Shown one piece after another: positions 39,742-54,700 of a stretch of 64,000 nucleotides of DNA. The translations under genes were made by a program, and so were the position numbers. This DNA comes from Chloroflexota bacterium (GTDB lineage: Bacteria > Chloroflexota > Anaerolineae > 4572-78 > J111): NCBI GenBank assembly GCA_016860845.1, contig BOKF01000041.1:10914-74913 (forward strand). The letters run 5' to 3'. The notes under the pieces were generated by a model, which ran no database searches, had not been told where the DNA came from, and saw only the letters and a list, made by a program, of their open reading frames with translations. How positions within the stretch are numbered: position 1 is the first letter of the stretch; the number at the start of each line of letters is the position of its first letter.

Positions 39742-42700
39742 ATGAAGCACCTGACCCCCTATACAACTTTGCTCAAACTCTCCCTGGTCGTGTTGAGTAC
39801 CTTGCTCCTGGCCGGGCTGGCTCTCCTGACCGTTCCTGTAGCCAGGGGTGCGGCTGAGAACCCATCCGCGCCCTCCCCTGCAAACCTGGCAGGTCTCGCA
39901 GACCTGCCAGGTTTAGGGATAGACTTTAAGGAACGGGGGCCTGTTCACGCAGAGGATTTAACCCCAAGAGGAAGCGCCAACCCCCAGCCGCTCAACCTGC
40001 TGGGCAACCAACCCTCCCCGTCGGATAAGCCAGGGGCGTACCTCCCCCTGACCCAGGGGACAATCTATACCGCGCCCATCATCATTGATAATACCGGCAA
40101 TACCTCGGTGCTGACAGACTACCAGGTCTCGATAGCACTGGATACAACCAGCCTCATCTCCCAAGGACGGATGCGCCCGGACTGTGGCGATATGAGGTTT
40201 TATGACAGCAGCCAGGCGATACCGCTGCCCTACTGGCTGGAGTCGGGCTGCGCTACTTCGTCCACTCAAATTTGGGTCAAGGTCCCAACGATCCCCGCTG
40301 CTTCCGCAGAAAAGATTTATCTGACATACGGGGACAGCAGTAGGATTTCGGAAAGTAACGGGGATGCGGTCTTTGAGTTTCTTGATGAATTTAATGGTAC
40401 AAGTCTACTGACATCGAAATGGGAGGTTCTAAATAGTGAAGGGACAGTTACTGTCCAAAATGGATACTTGGAAGTGTCTAGACCCATAGGTGGAATCGTA
40501 GTTGACATTGCATCTACATCTATCATCAGCAACACCGCCGGTTTACTCATTGAAACAAGACAAAACCGATCAGTAGGATCATACTATTTTCATTCTGTAT
40601 ATTATGGACCTGAGGATTCTAACTACAGTAGCGTTGGATTCGTGGCTTGGAATGATTACGAAAGCAGTCTCTATACAGGGGCTTCAAAGTATCCCCATAG
40701 GACAGGTGGCTATGCTTTTACTGAAGGAGATATAATCAATGATCCAGGTGAGAACTGGTACATCTCACATTTTTATATACCAGTAGGAAATTATCTATCA
40801 CACCAATATAATGCTGACAATTGGGAAACAAGCACTCGCTATCAGGGGATTAATACTGGCAGAGTTGGTCTCATCTTGTATTCTAGTGTAAGTTCAGGCA
40901 TGACGACCTTCTTTGATTGGATCCGGGTCCGCAAATCTTCTATCCCCGAACCTACAGCTCTTGAAGCTGGCCTAGTTCTGAATCAAATCGGATCACCTAC
41001 GGCTCCTTTAGGTGGTGTTGTTACCTACAATTTAACCATTCAAAATAATGATGTAGTCACTGCTACAAATGCAATTATTACTCATACGTTACCAATCAGC
41101 ATTGCTTTTGTCAGCGCTTCAATTGCCCCCCACCAAACCAATCCCCTGGTTTGGCAATTGGGTAATATTCCTCCCTTAGCCAGCACAAATCTAACTATTA
41201 CCGGCTCAATAGGATCAGCAACTTCCATTGGTACATCTCTTCTGGCTACAGCTACCGTGACCTCAGATTTAATCGAGGCAAATCTAACGAATAACACCAC
41301 CTCATTTACCTCGACTGTAGTGGCTGGATCGGGAAACTGGTTGGCTTTAACTGTAGTTAATGAAATAGATATGTTGATCCCTTTCAGCGCAACAGTAACA
41401 GTTTACGATAAGTATGGCAATATCGCCACTGGTTACACCGGCACCCTGACCTTGACCAGCACCGACACTTTAAGTAATTTTCCAATCACTCATCAATTTA
41501 TTACGAGTGATCAAGGGGTCTATACTTTTACTAATCTTGTTTTGCAGACTGCCGGAGTACAAACCATAACAGCTACTGATGATATCTTAAGCCAAACTCG
41601 TACACTTATGGTTGATGATGCTGTTGTTGTTGATCAAAACACAATTTGGCGTGGCACCCGTATCAACTTAAAGAGTTTAGTTGTCACTGGAACAGGTACA
41701 GTGCTAACCTTAGAAAGACTGCCAGGAATTACAACTCCAACATTGATTACATTAGCAGAAAGTATTACCGTAGGAAGGGGGGCTTTCATTCAAGCGGATG
41801 GACAAGGATACACTGAAGGAGAGGGGTTGGGAGCAGGAAATTATTGCTCTTGGTGGGCGTGTGCAAATGTTAATGGAGGAGGTAGTGGGGGTGGCCATGG
41901 TAATTTTGGAGGTATTGGGGTTAATAATGACAATGGTGGAACCTCTTATGGTTCTGTACTACAACCCATTGACCTGGGTAGTGGTGGAGGTGGGAGGCAG
42001 TATGCAGGTGCAGGAGGTGCAGGTGGAGGAGCGATTAAAATTGTTGCTGCTTCTTTAACCAATAATGGTGAAATCAGCGCCAACGGCCTTAATGGTGGTA
42101 CAGGCGCCGGCGGCGGTTCTGGAGGAAGTCTCTGGATCGAAACAGAGACACTGGCGGGTAATGGAATTTTCAAAGCCAACGGAGGTGCAGGTGGAGATAC
42201 CCAAGCTGGTGGAGGAGCAGGAGGACGCATTGCTATCTATTACGAGATCAATAACGGTTTTACCTTCGATAGCAATCATATTCAGATTTCGGGCGGCTTA
42301 GGTTATCAAGGTGGGGGCCCAGGTACCATCTACCTCGGCCATGTCGACCCCCTGGCCTCCACTGTCGAAATTAGCCCATTATCTATCCCGGCCAACGGTG
42401 TCGCTGGTGGCACTGTAACCGTCACTCTGCGCACCACCACTGGAACACCTGTTCCCGAATATCCCGTTTCAGTCTCTCTGAAAAACGGCAACCAATCAAG
42501 TACTTATATCAATGGCCAACCAACTTCAGTTGGAGCTATCAGTTTGGGTGAAACTAATGCCGATGGGGTGGTGACAACCACCATTACTTCAACCTCCTCA
42601 GAGACAAAAACTGTTGAAGCTACCAGTGGTGTTGTACGTCTAGTAAATCCAGCGACGGTCTTCTTCGATCCGGATTTTGTTAGCCCAATAGCCTCTACAG

Positions 42701-45700
42701 TGTCAATTATAGGTCCTTCAACAGTGGCAGCTAATGGTAGTGAGATCGAGGTGCAAGTCACAGCGAGGGATAAGTTTGGCAACTTAGTGCCCAACATTCC
42801 AACTACATTAGAAACATCTCCAGAAGTGACTCTTACCGGGGTTAGTACAATAACAAACCAATTGGGTCAAGCCACTTACCGAATTAGTCACGATCAACCT
42901 GCCCATGTCGTTATTTCGGCTGTAGTGAATGATCTCCCGATCAGTAATGTCGTCACGGCCACTTTTGAAGGGATTGACTTGAATGTTAGCCTCAGTGCTT
43001 CTTCTGCGGTCGTGACAGCTGGTTATCCGATTACTTATTATCTAGCAGTGGCCAACAATGGCTTCCTAACAGCTACCAACATAGTGGTAACGGACACCCT
43101 ACCCACCGGAGTCGAGTTTGTCTCGCACGTTGGTAATTTCACGCCCACTAAAATCGGTAATCAACTTGTCTGGCAGGTTGGCGAACTAGGACCGGGGCAG
43201 GCTACTGACAGTTTTAGTCTGGTGGGCACAGTCAATCTGACAGCGCCGACGACGCTGATCAATCAGGTAACCGCAGCGGCAAGCGAAACTGAACTCAATC
43301 CGGCTGACAACATCGAATCGGTGTCAACCACGGTGGTTCCGCCGGTTCCCCTTCTGGCCGTATCGCCGACCTATCCCACCTTGCCGGTTCTCCTGGGACA
43401 GACTGGTGTGTTGACCATCACTGTGGGTAACACTGGCACTGGAATGATGACCAATGTCCAAGTTGTCGCCGCCCCAACACTGCCCTCATGGATTACAGTG
43501 AACCAGACATATCTGGAGAACATTCCGCCAGGGCAGGCCGCTGTTTTTACCATTGCGGCCAATACTGCTGAGGTCAACACCTCAGGCCATTATCGAGATA
43601 TCGTTACGGTCAAGGCCGATAATGTTGATGAAGAATACATCCTGTTGGATGTTCACGTGCAAAGGCCAACACGAGATTTACAACTGAGTGTGACTAATAA
43701 TACGGGAGCGGTAGTAGCAGGCGCAAATGTAACCTTGCGAGAGGATATTTTTGTGGTTACAGAGGGCCAGTTTGGTACACAGCCTTACTATCGGCAGGGG
43801 GTCACCGACCAGGCCGGCTATCTAACCTTCACTGGTTTGGAGACTGACAAGACGTACAACTTCAGCATTAGCGCCTATAACCATGATCCTAAGAGCGGCA
43901 TCGTCACCGTTGACGATGGAACAGGTACTCAGGCCTGGGCTGAAATCCTAACCGGCTTACCTCGGCTGACTGTTTCACCCGGCACCCTGGCCTTTGGCAT
44001 GGCTCGTGGCGGTCTGAACCAACAGACACTAATCCTGCACAATCCTGGCGCGGTCACACTGACCAACATCAATCTAACCAATCCCGATAATATCCCCTGG
44101 GTTTACCTGAGTCAACCGGCGGCGGGTACGGTTATCCCACCGGGGGGTGAGTTAGCTGTTTGGGTCAATGCCGCTCCTCCATTAACCGAAACAGTTAGCC
44201 AACATCAGGACAACATTGAGATTACAGCATCTAATGGCAATTCGGCCACGGCTGCTTTGGACATCACTCTGAATGATGGTCTCACCCGAACCCTCTGCAT
44301 TAGCGTACAGACCGAACTCAACAGCCCACTGGCAGATGGCCTGGTACGCTTGGTGGATCAAACCGGGCAGGTGGTCGCCACCGGCGGCGTTACCGAAACT
44401 GTGCAGAAAACCCTGGTTCAAGCGACCGATAGCAGTGGTCAGACTTGCTTCGCCGAACTCAAGCCCGGTCAATACCTGGCCACAGTAGGTCAGGGTGAGC
44501 TAAAGCTGGGGGAGAAAGAGATTGAGTTAGCGCCAGGCGAGGGCATCCAAGAGGAAGTTATTACTGTAGATGAGTCATCTGTCATCGTCAACTGGTCGGT
44601 AACGCCGACCCTGATTGATGATGTTTACACCACTGTAATGACCATGACCTTTGTGCCCGAGTCAAAACCGGCCCTGACCCTATCCCCACGCAGCATCAGT
44701 TTATGCCAACCTGGGTCAAACGGTATTATCTCGGAAACCGTGACGATCCATAATTTCTTCCCGGTCGCCTTTACCTTGCCGGTGCTTGAGTTGGAAACGC
44801 TGGGTAACATCAGGGCCACGATCACCACGACCAACGGTAGCGCTTTCAGCGTGCTGCCCGACGGCAAAACCACCTTACCGCTAGACGATATTCCGCCTTA
44901 CGCGCATATCCCCTTGACTCTTTATGCCAGTTTGGCCGAGGATCCGGGGCAGTGTCTTGCCGGAGATGCAGGCACGATTCTGCTCAAGCTGTCGGCCAAT
45001 TACGTCCATTATACACCCAACTACTCCTGGTATGACGGAGCCTCAGTCAGCTATCCCCGGCTTACACTGAACCAGACAGCTACGATTCCGCTCAAGTTGC
45101 GCAACAGCGGTTATCCCACCGCAAGTAATCTTAACGGCGCGGCCCCGGCGATGCAAAATATCACCCTGAGTCAGCCCCAACAATTGACCTGGATGATAAT
45201 TACCCCGACCAATATCATTTCCTTGCCGCTCCAACACGAGGCCGGCCTCACGCTAACGGTTAATCCACCTCAATGGCTGGCGCATGGCGCCTACTACGAT
45301 CAGGTGTTGGTCAAAGCGACCAACGGTGTGACGGCTATAATTGGCCTCAAAGCGGAAATGTCGGCGGATGGGCTGAAGGTTGAAACTCAACTGGTCACAC
45401 CGTTGAATTCCAATAACCCGGATCAGCAGGCAAGTCTGACGCGACCACCCGGCCTGGCTTACCCGCTCACCTACCTGCCGCCCGGTCAAACCGCCGGTGA
45501 GCCGCAGGTAAGCGTCTGGGGTCATCTCGTCGCCAGCCAAAATGCCAAAATCGGCGAAGTGATAGACATTTTTGGCGATGTCTGGAACTTACAGGTGCTC
45601 AACTGCGACTGTAGCCAACCGGGCCAGCCGCCCAAGCAGCGACCTTCCTGGAGCTGGCTGGGCAACCAACTGGTTGCGGTTAAAGTTGGTGATCCCAGCC

Positions 45701-48700
45701 CGCCGGGGAATGGGGCGGCCTTTGCTCCTGAATTCAAGGATAATCTGGTGCGCTTGCGAGTAAGCCAACGTTATGCCCTGGAGCGGGAAGCCTTCACTGC
45801 TCAACTTGAGCTAATTAATGGCACGGCAGCCCCGATTAATAACATTGAGGTAGATATTACGATTACCGACGAAGGGGGCGCTCCCGTCCTGATGCGCCAA
45901 CCCGGCGACCCACTGACATCCACCCAAACAGTCACGCCCAACTTTCCAACTAATTCACTCATCCTAACCTCAATTTTGGCTATCAATATACCCTCAGCCT
46001 GGCAAGAAAATGGGGATGCCAATTTCATCATTGTCCCTGATTCGCCGACAGTGCTGGGTAATCTGGACGAGGCTGGGGAACGCCAACTGGCCAGTTGGAC
46101 CATTATTCCTGATGCTTCCGGGATTACCAGCTCTACGGGTAAGAATTACTTCGTTTATGCTACGATCAAGTACAATAACAATAAGGTCATTGTCACGACT
46201 AAAGAGATGATCACCGTCCGGCCCCAGCCCAAGATTCTGCTGGACTACTTCATCCCGCGCTACGTTTATGCCGGCCAGCCGGTTGATTGGCAGGTCATTG
46301 CCACCAATGTGGGCTATGGGCCGGCCAACAATTTCAGCATGGGCCAGCCGAAAATCGAGATCCTGAAGCAGAGCGACCAATATCCAACCAACTTTACGGT
46401 CAGCGGCCAGTCCACTTTGAATTTTGCCAGACTGGAGGCAGGCCAACAGGTGACCGGGACCTGGCAAATTACCGCCGATCACGACGGCTACTTCCGTGAC
46501 ATCGAAGCGGCCTGCCAGCACCAGAACTACCAGGGCGTCGAGCTGCCGCCGCTGATTTACTGTAAACCAACCATCCACATCATCGAGAACGTCCCGCCGG
46601 ACGACGCCGGCCAGTGGGGCAAAGATAACGCCTGCACCATCGGTAGCTGGCAGGCCTTTGACAGCGACCCGGTCAATACCTACTCCGGCAACTTTACCTA
46701 CAGCCGCCTGGACGTCACTATTCCTACCTGGGGCCTGCCCCTGGCCTTTGAACGGGCCTACAACTCCCGCGACTCGGAGGACGGCCCGCTGGGCTGGGGC
46801 TGGACCCACAACTACAACGTCGAGTTGATCCGGGAAAGCTACATCCCGGCTGTTACCCTGCCCCTGAGTGAGACCCAGGTACTGGGGGGCAGCAGCGGTG
46901 ACAGTTCAGCGGGCAGCGGCCAGTCTGTTCTGACCCGCACCCCGGCCAGGATTGGCCAAATCGCCACCCCGCCGGGGCTGACCCTCTTCGGTCAGACCCA
47001 GGACATCATGACCGTCCGCCTGCCGCACGGCTCGCGGGCCTACTTTGAAATCCGGGATAACGGCGCTACCTTTGTGCCCTTCCCCGGCGTCAAGGCCGAG
47101 TTAACCCGCCAGGGCGATGTTTACCGGCTGACCCTGCCCCAGAAGCAGATCGTCTACATTTTTACCCTTGACCAGAAGTTAGCCTACATGGAGGACAGGA
47201 ACGGCAACCGCCTGACCTTTGCCTACAGCGAAGCGGCGGTCCCTTCGGAGCAGCGGCTGCTCAGCGTCACCGACCCGGCCGGGCGCAGCCTGACCTTTGC
47301 CTACGATGCCGATAAACGCCTGGTCAGCCTGACCGACCCCCTCGGCCGGACGATGGTCTTTGCTTATACCAATGGCTATCTGACCTCGGTGACGGATTTC
47401 CGCGGCCAGGCGGCAACTTATGTCTACACTCCGCCCAGTACGGAGGCAGCTAGCGGGGAAGTCCTGCCCGGCCAACTCGTCACTATCACCGATGCCAACG
47501 GCCACGTGCAAGTCACCAACCATTACGACGGCAAGCGCCGGGTGGACTGGCAGGAGGACGCCGGCCATCACCGGACCACCTTCGCCTATGCCGGCGCTGA
47601 TAATGCCGGGACAGTCACCACAACCACCACCGATCCGCGGGGACAGGTAACCGTTGACCACTACAACGACAGGGGCCAACTGGTCAGGCAAACGGATGCT
47701 TACGGCTTCTTCGAGACATATGAATACGACGACAGCTACAACATGACCCGGCTGGTGGACAAAAAGGGCCGTGAAACCCGTTATGACTGGAACGACTGCG
47801 GCTGCGGCTACGAGCAGGTCGCCGACCCGCTGGGCTATACCACCCGCATGACCTACAACAGTCAGGGCCAACCGACCGGCATCACCGACAAGCGCGGCTA
47901 TGTCACCAGCATGACCTATGACAGCCATGCCAACCCCCTGACCGTGTCTGATCCCCTGGCCGGGACGGTCGCCTACAGCTACGGCTCGCGCGGTGAATTA
48001 TTATCCAAAACGGATGAAAACAATCACTCCACCTTCTACGGCTATGATTTGTACGGCAATACAACGGTCATCACCGGTGCCCTCGGCCAGACGACCCGCA
48101 TGACCTACGACCTGGCCGGGCGGCTGTTAAGTACCACCGATGCCTTGGGCCAGGTGACAAGTTATAGCTACGATCCCGGCGACAATCTTCTCCGGGTGGT
48201 TGATCCGCTAACCGGTACCACAACCTTTACTTATGACAACGCCGGCAACCGGCTAACGATGGTGGATGCCCTCAACCGGTCCACCCTCTACACCTACGAC
48301 GCCCGCAGCAACCTGACCCAGGTCACCAATCCTCTCGGCGGCACGCGGGCCTTTACCTACGACGCCAACCGCAACCTGATCAGCGAGACCAACGAGAACA
48401 ATCAGGTCACCACTTACCACTACGACAACCTCAATCGGGTCCTAACTATAACCAATGCCCTGAGTGGGACCATCAGTTACACCTACGACGCTGTGGGTAA
48501 CAAACTGACCGAGCAGGACGGCAATGGCAACGTGACCGGTTATGTCTACGATGCCAATGACCGGATCGTCGAAACTATTTATGCTGACGGCAGCAAGATG
48601 GCGGCCAGCTACGACCCCGCCGACAACCTGCTCAGCCTGACCGACGCCGAAAACCGCACCCTCAGCTACGAGTACGATGCCCTGGGCCGGGTCACTATCC

Positions 48701-51700
48701 TGCACGATCCTCTCACCGGCACGGTCGTCTACAGCTACGATGCCGTCGGCAACCAGACAGCGGTCACGGATGCGGCCGGACGCACCACCACCTATACCTA
48801 CGATGCGCTTAACCGCCTCATTCAAACGACCGATCCCCTGGCGGGCGCAGCCACGTCGAACTACGACGCGGTGGGCAACATGGTCAGGCTGACCGACGCC
48901 GAGGGGCGAACGACCACCTTCAACTACGACGCACTCAACCGGCTCAGCCAGGTTACCGACCCTTTGAGCGGCACGACGGTATACAATTATGACGCCGCCG
49001 GGAACAAGCGGCAGGTGCTTGACCCGCTGGACCGGCTGTCAAGCTATGATTACGATGCCCTCAACCGCCTGGTCCAGGTCACTGATCCCCTGGGCGGCGC
49101 AACTCGCTACACTTACGATGCCCTGGGCAATCTGACCCGTACGAGGGATGCCGAAGGACGGACGACCACCTATACCTACGATGCCCTCAACCGGCTCATC
49201 GAAATCGTAAATCCGCAATCGCAAATCCAAAATCGCTACACCTACGACGCCAACGGCAACCTCACCACCGAAACCGACGCCGCCGGCCGGGTCACCCGCT
49301 ACGACTACGATATCTTCAACCAGGTCATCACCCTGACCGACGCCGCCGGCGATGTCACGGCAATGGCCTACGACAAGGTCGGCCACCTCATTCGCCTGAC
49401 CGACCCCGAACAGCGAACGACCCATTACCAATACGATCCCCTGGACCGGCTGACCCGGATCACCGACCCGCTGGGCAATCTCGTCCACTACACCTACGAC
49501 CCGGTTGGCAACAAGCTGGCCGAAACCGACCCGGAAGGCCGCACCACCCGCTACTTCTACGATGCCCTGGACCGCCTGCTGACCGTTAGAGACGCACTGG
49601 ACGGCGAGCTGACCTACACCTACGACCGGGTCGGCAACCGCCTGGGGATGGTTGACCCCACCGGCAGCGCCACTCACTATCAGTACGATGCCCTCAACCG
49701 GCTGGTCGGCGTGACCAATGCCCTCAGCCAGACCACTGCTTACACGTATGACGCCGTTGGCAACCAACTCAGCGTCGCCGACCCCAAAGGCCGCGCCTCT
49801 ACCTACCAATATGATGACTTAAACCGCCTGATCCGCAGCAGCGACCCGCTCGGCCAGACCACCGCCTTTACCTACAGCCTAACCGGCAACCTGACCACCA
49901 TCACCAACCCACTTAACCAGACCACCCGCTACACCTATGACGCCCTCAACCGGCCTACCGAAGTTCAACGTGGAACGTTCAACGTTCAACATTTCACCTA
50001 CGACGCTCTGGGCAACCTGCTCAGCCAAACCGACGCCAACAACCACACCACCACCTTTGGTTATGATGCCCTCAACCGGCTGATTACAACCACCAACGCT
50101 CTGAACGGGGTCACGACCTACACTTATGACAAGGCCGGCAACCTGCGCCAGAGCGTCAACCCCATGTCACAAACCGTCAATTACACCTATGATGCCCTGG
50201 ACCGGCTGGTCGAAGTGGCTGACCCGCTCAACGACGTGACCGCGTTCAAGTATGACAAGGTGGGCAACCAGATCGAAACCATTGACCCCCTGCTGCGCTC
50301 GACCCGCTACGGTTATGACCTGCTGAACCGCCTGACCGTCATCACCGATGCCCTTAACGGCGTGACCACTTATGCCTATGATCCGGCCGGTAATCAAATC
50401 AGCCGCACCGATGCCGAAGGCCACACCACCACCACCGAGTATGACGCCCTCCACCGGCCCATCAAAACGACCAACCCGCTCTCCGGCCTCACCCACTTCA
50501 GCTACGATGAGGCTGGCAACTTGGTCCAAATCCAAAATCCCAAGTCCCAAAGTCAAAATTTCGAGTACGATTCCTTGAACCGCCTGGTCGCTGCTACTGA
50601 TGCCGTCGGCGGGATAACCACCTACAGCTATGATGCCATCGGCAACCTGACCCAAACCCAGAATCCCAAATCGCAAATTCAAAGTTTTGAGTATGACACC
50701 CTGAACCGCCTTACCCAAACCACCAACGCTCTCGGTGGTGTAACCCGTTACGAGTACGACCTCGCCGGCAATCTCATCCGCCAGACCGACCCGCTGGGCC
50801 TGGCCGTCGCCACTACGTACGACGCCCTCAACCGGCCCACGCAGGTTCAACGTGGAACGTTCAACGTTCAACATTTTACCTACGACGCTCTAGGCAACCT
50901 GCTCAGCCAAACCGATGCCAATAACCACACCACCGCTTATGACTACGACGCTTTGAACCACGTCAGGCAGGTAACTAACCCGCTCGGCCAGAGTACCCGC
51001 TTTGAATACGACCCCCTGGGCAACCTCAAGGCCGTGATTGACCCACTCGCCCGGCGCATCGAATATGCTTACGATGCCCTGGGCCGCCTGGCAGCCGTGA
51101 CCGACCCGCTCAACCGGATCACCCAGTATGCCTATGACAAGGTGGGCAACCAGACCGGACTGACCGACGCCGAAGGGATAATGACCCGCTATGAATATGA
51201 CGCCTTGAACCGCCTGGCTCAAGTGACGCAAAATTACATCAACGGCGGCCCACAAGATGCCAGCACCAATGTTGCCACCCGCTTTGAGTATGATGCCCTG
51301 GGCAATCTGACCAAGCTGGTTGACCCGCTCCAGCATGAACAGACCTTTGCCTACGATGCCCTGAACCGGGTAGTTGCCAAGCGGGACACCCTGCTCCACG
51401 AAACTACATATGATTACGACGCCCTGGGCAACGTCGCCCAAATCGTAAATCCGAAATCTGAAATCGTAAATCTACACTACGACGCTCTCAACCGTCTGAC
51501 CTCACTAACTCGTCCCGATGAGACGGTCAGCTTCAGCTACGACGCCGCCGGTAACCGCCTCTCGATGAGCGACTCTATCGGCGCTACCACCTACGAGTAT
51601 GATGACTTATACCGCTTAACTCAGGTCACTCAACCCTCGCCAACCGGCGGCCAGCCCTCCGTCGTCGGCTACAGCTACGATGCCAAAGGCAACCGCACCG

Positions 51701-54700
51701 CCTTAACCTACCCCGACGGCACTCAAATAGCCTACACCTATGACAACGCCGACCGGCTAACCCAAATCGCGGACTGGAGCGGCAGCCTGACCCGTTTTAA
51801 CTACGATGACGCGGGCCAGCTTACGCAGAAGATTCTGCCCAATGGCATCGCTTCTACCTATGAATATGACACCGCCGGCCAACTGGTCCTGCTGACCCAC
51901 ACCCGGCCCCAGACCTCCGGCTCCCCGCTGTTAGCCGGCTATGCCTACACGTACGATGACGCCGGCAACCGCATCCAGGCCGTCGAGACGGTGCTCAGCC
52001 AAATCTTCACCCCTACCGCCGTCTTTACCGCTGCGCCGTTGAGCGGCGTTGCCCCCCTGTCCGTCACCTTCACCAGTACCTTCACCTACGCCGCCAGCCT
52101 GACCTGGGACTTCGGCGACGGCATCACCGAAACAATCCCCATCACCTCCCCCCTCCCAGGGAGGACCGAGGGGGGTCTAACCACAACTCACCTCTATACC
52201 CAACCCGGCCTCTACACCGTCACCCTGGCCGCCGCCAACGACGGGGCCGCCTACAGCTTCACCCGTACCAGCTACATCGCGGTGCTTTCTGCCGGGACTT
52301 TTGTGGAAGTGAACGGCCTGTTGGTCATAGAGGCCGAAAACTTTGCCCGGCGCAGCAGCGGAACAACGCACGACTGGCTGCTCAAAACCGGCCAGGCCGG
52401 CTACACCGGCACATCGTACCTCCAACCCCTGCCCGACATTGATACCCTCTACCCTTCTGAGGCGATTAGCAGCAGCCCGCAGGTGGATTACCCGCTCTAC
52501 TTCACTACCCCCGGAACTTATACCGTCTGGCTGCGCGGCTTCCCGGCCAATGCCGCCGGGGATTCCGTTCATGGGGGGCTGGCTCCTTCTGCTACCCCTT
52601 CAGATCTCCAATTAATTTCAATGACCGGTTTTACTATCCGAAATTGGAATTGGGCGAATGCCTCTACGAATAGTGAACAAGCGACCTTAGTTGTCTCCAC
52701 GCCCGGCCCTTACACCCTGACCCTCTGGATGCGCGAAGACGGCCTGCGTCTGGATCGCCTCCTGCTCAGCACCGACCCAACCTACCTCCCCAGCGGCGAC
52801 GGTCCCGCCGAGAGCCAGCAGACCGGCGAAGGCTTCCAACTCTTCGCGGCCCCAGTCTCGAAAGTACAGCAGGCGTTGGTCGTGGGAAGATTGGAAGGCT
52901 GGAAGGCTGGAGGGCTGGAAGATAGAACTCAGCTATCCTCTATCCACTATCTACCATCCTCTAACTTCACTCACTCTCCCTTCGCCCAAGATCCGACTCT
53001 CCTCCTCATGTCCCCGCTGGCCGCCGCCGCACCCCTGGCTGGCCGGCGCAGGTGGCGGCGCTCGGCCTGGTTGGTCCTGCTCATCCTGCTGGCCCTGGGC
53101 CTGTTCGCCACCGGCACGGCCATTGCCGCCGATATGACCCCTCCCTATGCGGCAGAGAAGAGTCTTCTGCCTCGCCCCCCTGCCCCCCTGCCCCCCCGTA
53201 GCTTGGCCTCGCTCCCCCAATTCCAGGTCAATTCTGCGGGCACGATCACAACCACCTACAGCTACGATCCGCTCTACCGCTTAACCGGCGCAAGCGGCAG
53301 TGATGGCAGCGCCTTCCACTACACCTACGACGCCGCCGGCAACCGCTTGACTTATAACGTCAACGGCAGCCAGGCAGCCGCCTACACCTACAATGCCGCC
53401 AACTGGCTGACGGAGGTCAGGGACCAGGCGTCAGTGAACAGTTATCAGTACGACGCCAATGGCAACCTATTGAGTGATGGGACGTACGCCTACAGCTACG
53501 ATAGCGCCAACCGCCTGACCAGCCTGACCTCACCGGCTGACACAATGAACTTCGTTTACAACGGCGCAGGCGTCCGGGTGGCCCAAATCGCCAACGGTCT
53601 CCAGACCGCTTACGTTCAGGACGTGGCGGTCGCCTTGCCCCAGGTGCTCATCGCTCAACAGGGCGATACCGTCTCCAAATACCTGCGCGGCCTCGGCCTG
53701 ATCGCTGAAGAGCGCAGCCAGGCCGGTCCCAACGCTCTCCCGGCAGCGTGGCAGTACCACCTGCCCGACGCCCTGGGCAGCGTGCGCCAGATCACCGATC
53801 CAACCGGCCAGCTTCTCCTGACCCAACGCTTCGACCCATTTGGCAATCTCTGGCAGCGGTCGTCGGCCGGCGGGCCGCGATCTGCCTACGGCTTCGCCGG
53901 GGAGGAACAAGACCCGGCCAGCGGCCAGATCTTCCTGCGGGCCAGGAGCTACAACCCCACTACCGGCCGCTTCTTGCAAGCCGACCCGGTGCTGGGCAGC
54001 CCAACCGACCCGCGTACCCTTCATCACTACGGTTACGCTTTCAACAACCCGGTCAACTACACCGACCCCAGTGGGTTGATGCCGCCGGGATTGGGGCAGT
54101 TCGACAGCCAGGCTCTTACCCAGGTTGGCCCCAGCAGCTATGCGCCGGTCCCGCCTACCCAGGGGGGATCAGGTTACTATCACCCCTTTAACGCCGGCGT
54201 TCCGGCGCGGTCGGTCAACGGGGCAGATGCTGGAGGCTGGCGCACTCGCAGCGATGTCTATGCCCGCCAGCAGAGTCAAGGCTTCCGGCCAAAACAGTGC
54301 GGCTTCAGCGATGTCTTATTTGGCTTTGGCAACTCGGCGCTGAACGGCAACCTGCTCAAAGACAGCTTTGAGTTTGCCCAGCATGGCCGCGAAATCGCCC
54401 TCTCCATCATGCCCATGGCCATGTGGGAGTTGGGCTTCCAACTGGCGATCGGTTTCAGTCCTTTCGACTGGCTGTACGATCTTGGCTCGCTCGTGACCGG
54501 CCGGGATATCGTCAGCGGCGAGGCCCTGAGCCAATGGGAAAAAGCAGCTATCGTGGCCGGCTTCCTCACCCTGGGCTTCGGGGATGATGTGATTGAGGCG
54601 GCCAATGCCCTGAAGAAGCTCAAAGCATTGGATGAGGCGGCCGCGGCCAGTAAGGCAGGCAAGAAACTGCTTGGCAATCTGGCAGATGTGTCCCAAACGA

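Noticed and set aside
47200..53500. Possible nucleotide-level tandem repeat array or assembly artefact
   Set aside because: Units are diverged YD repeats in one frame, as expected for an RHS shell, though long-read confirmation would be useful.
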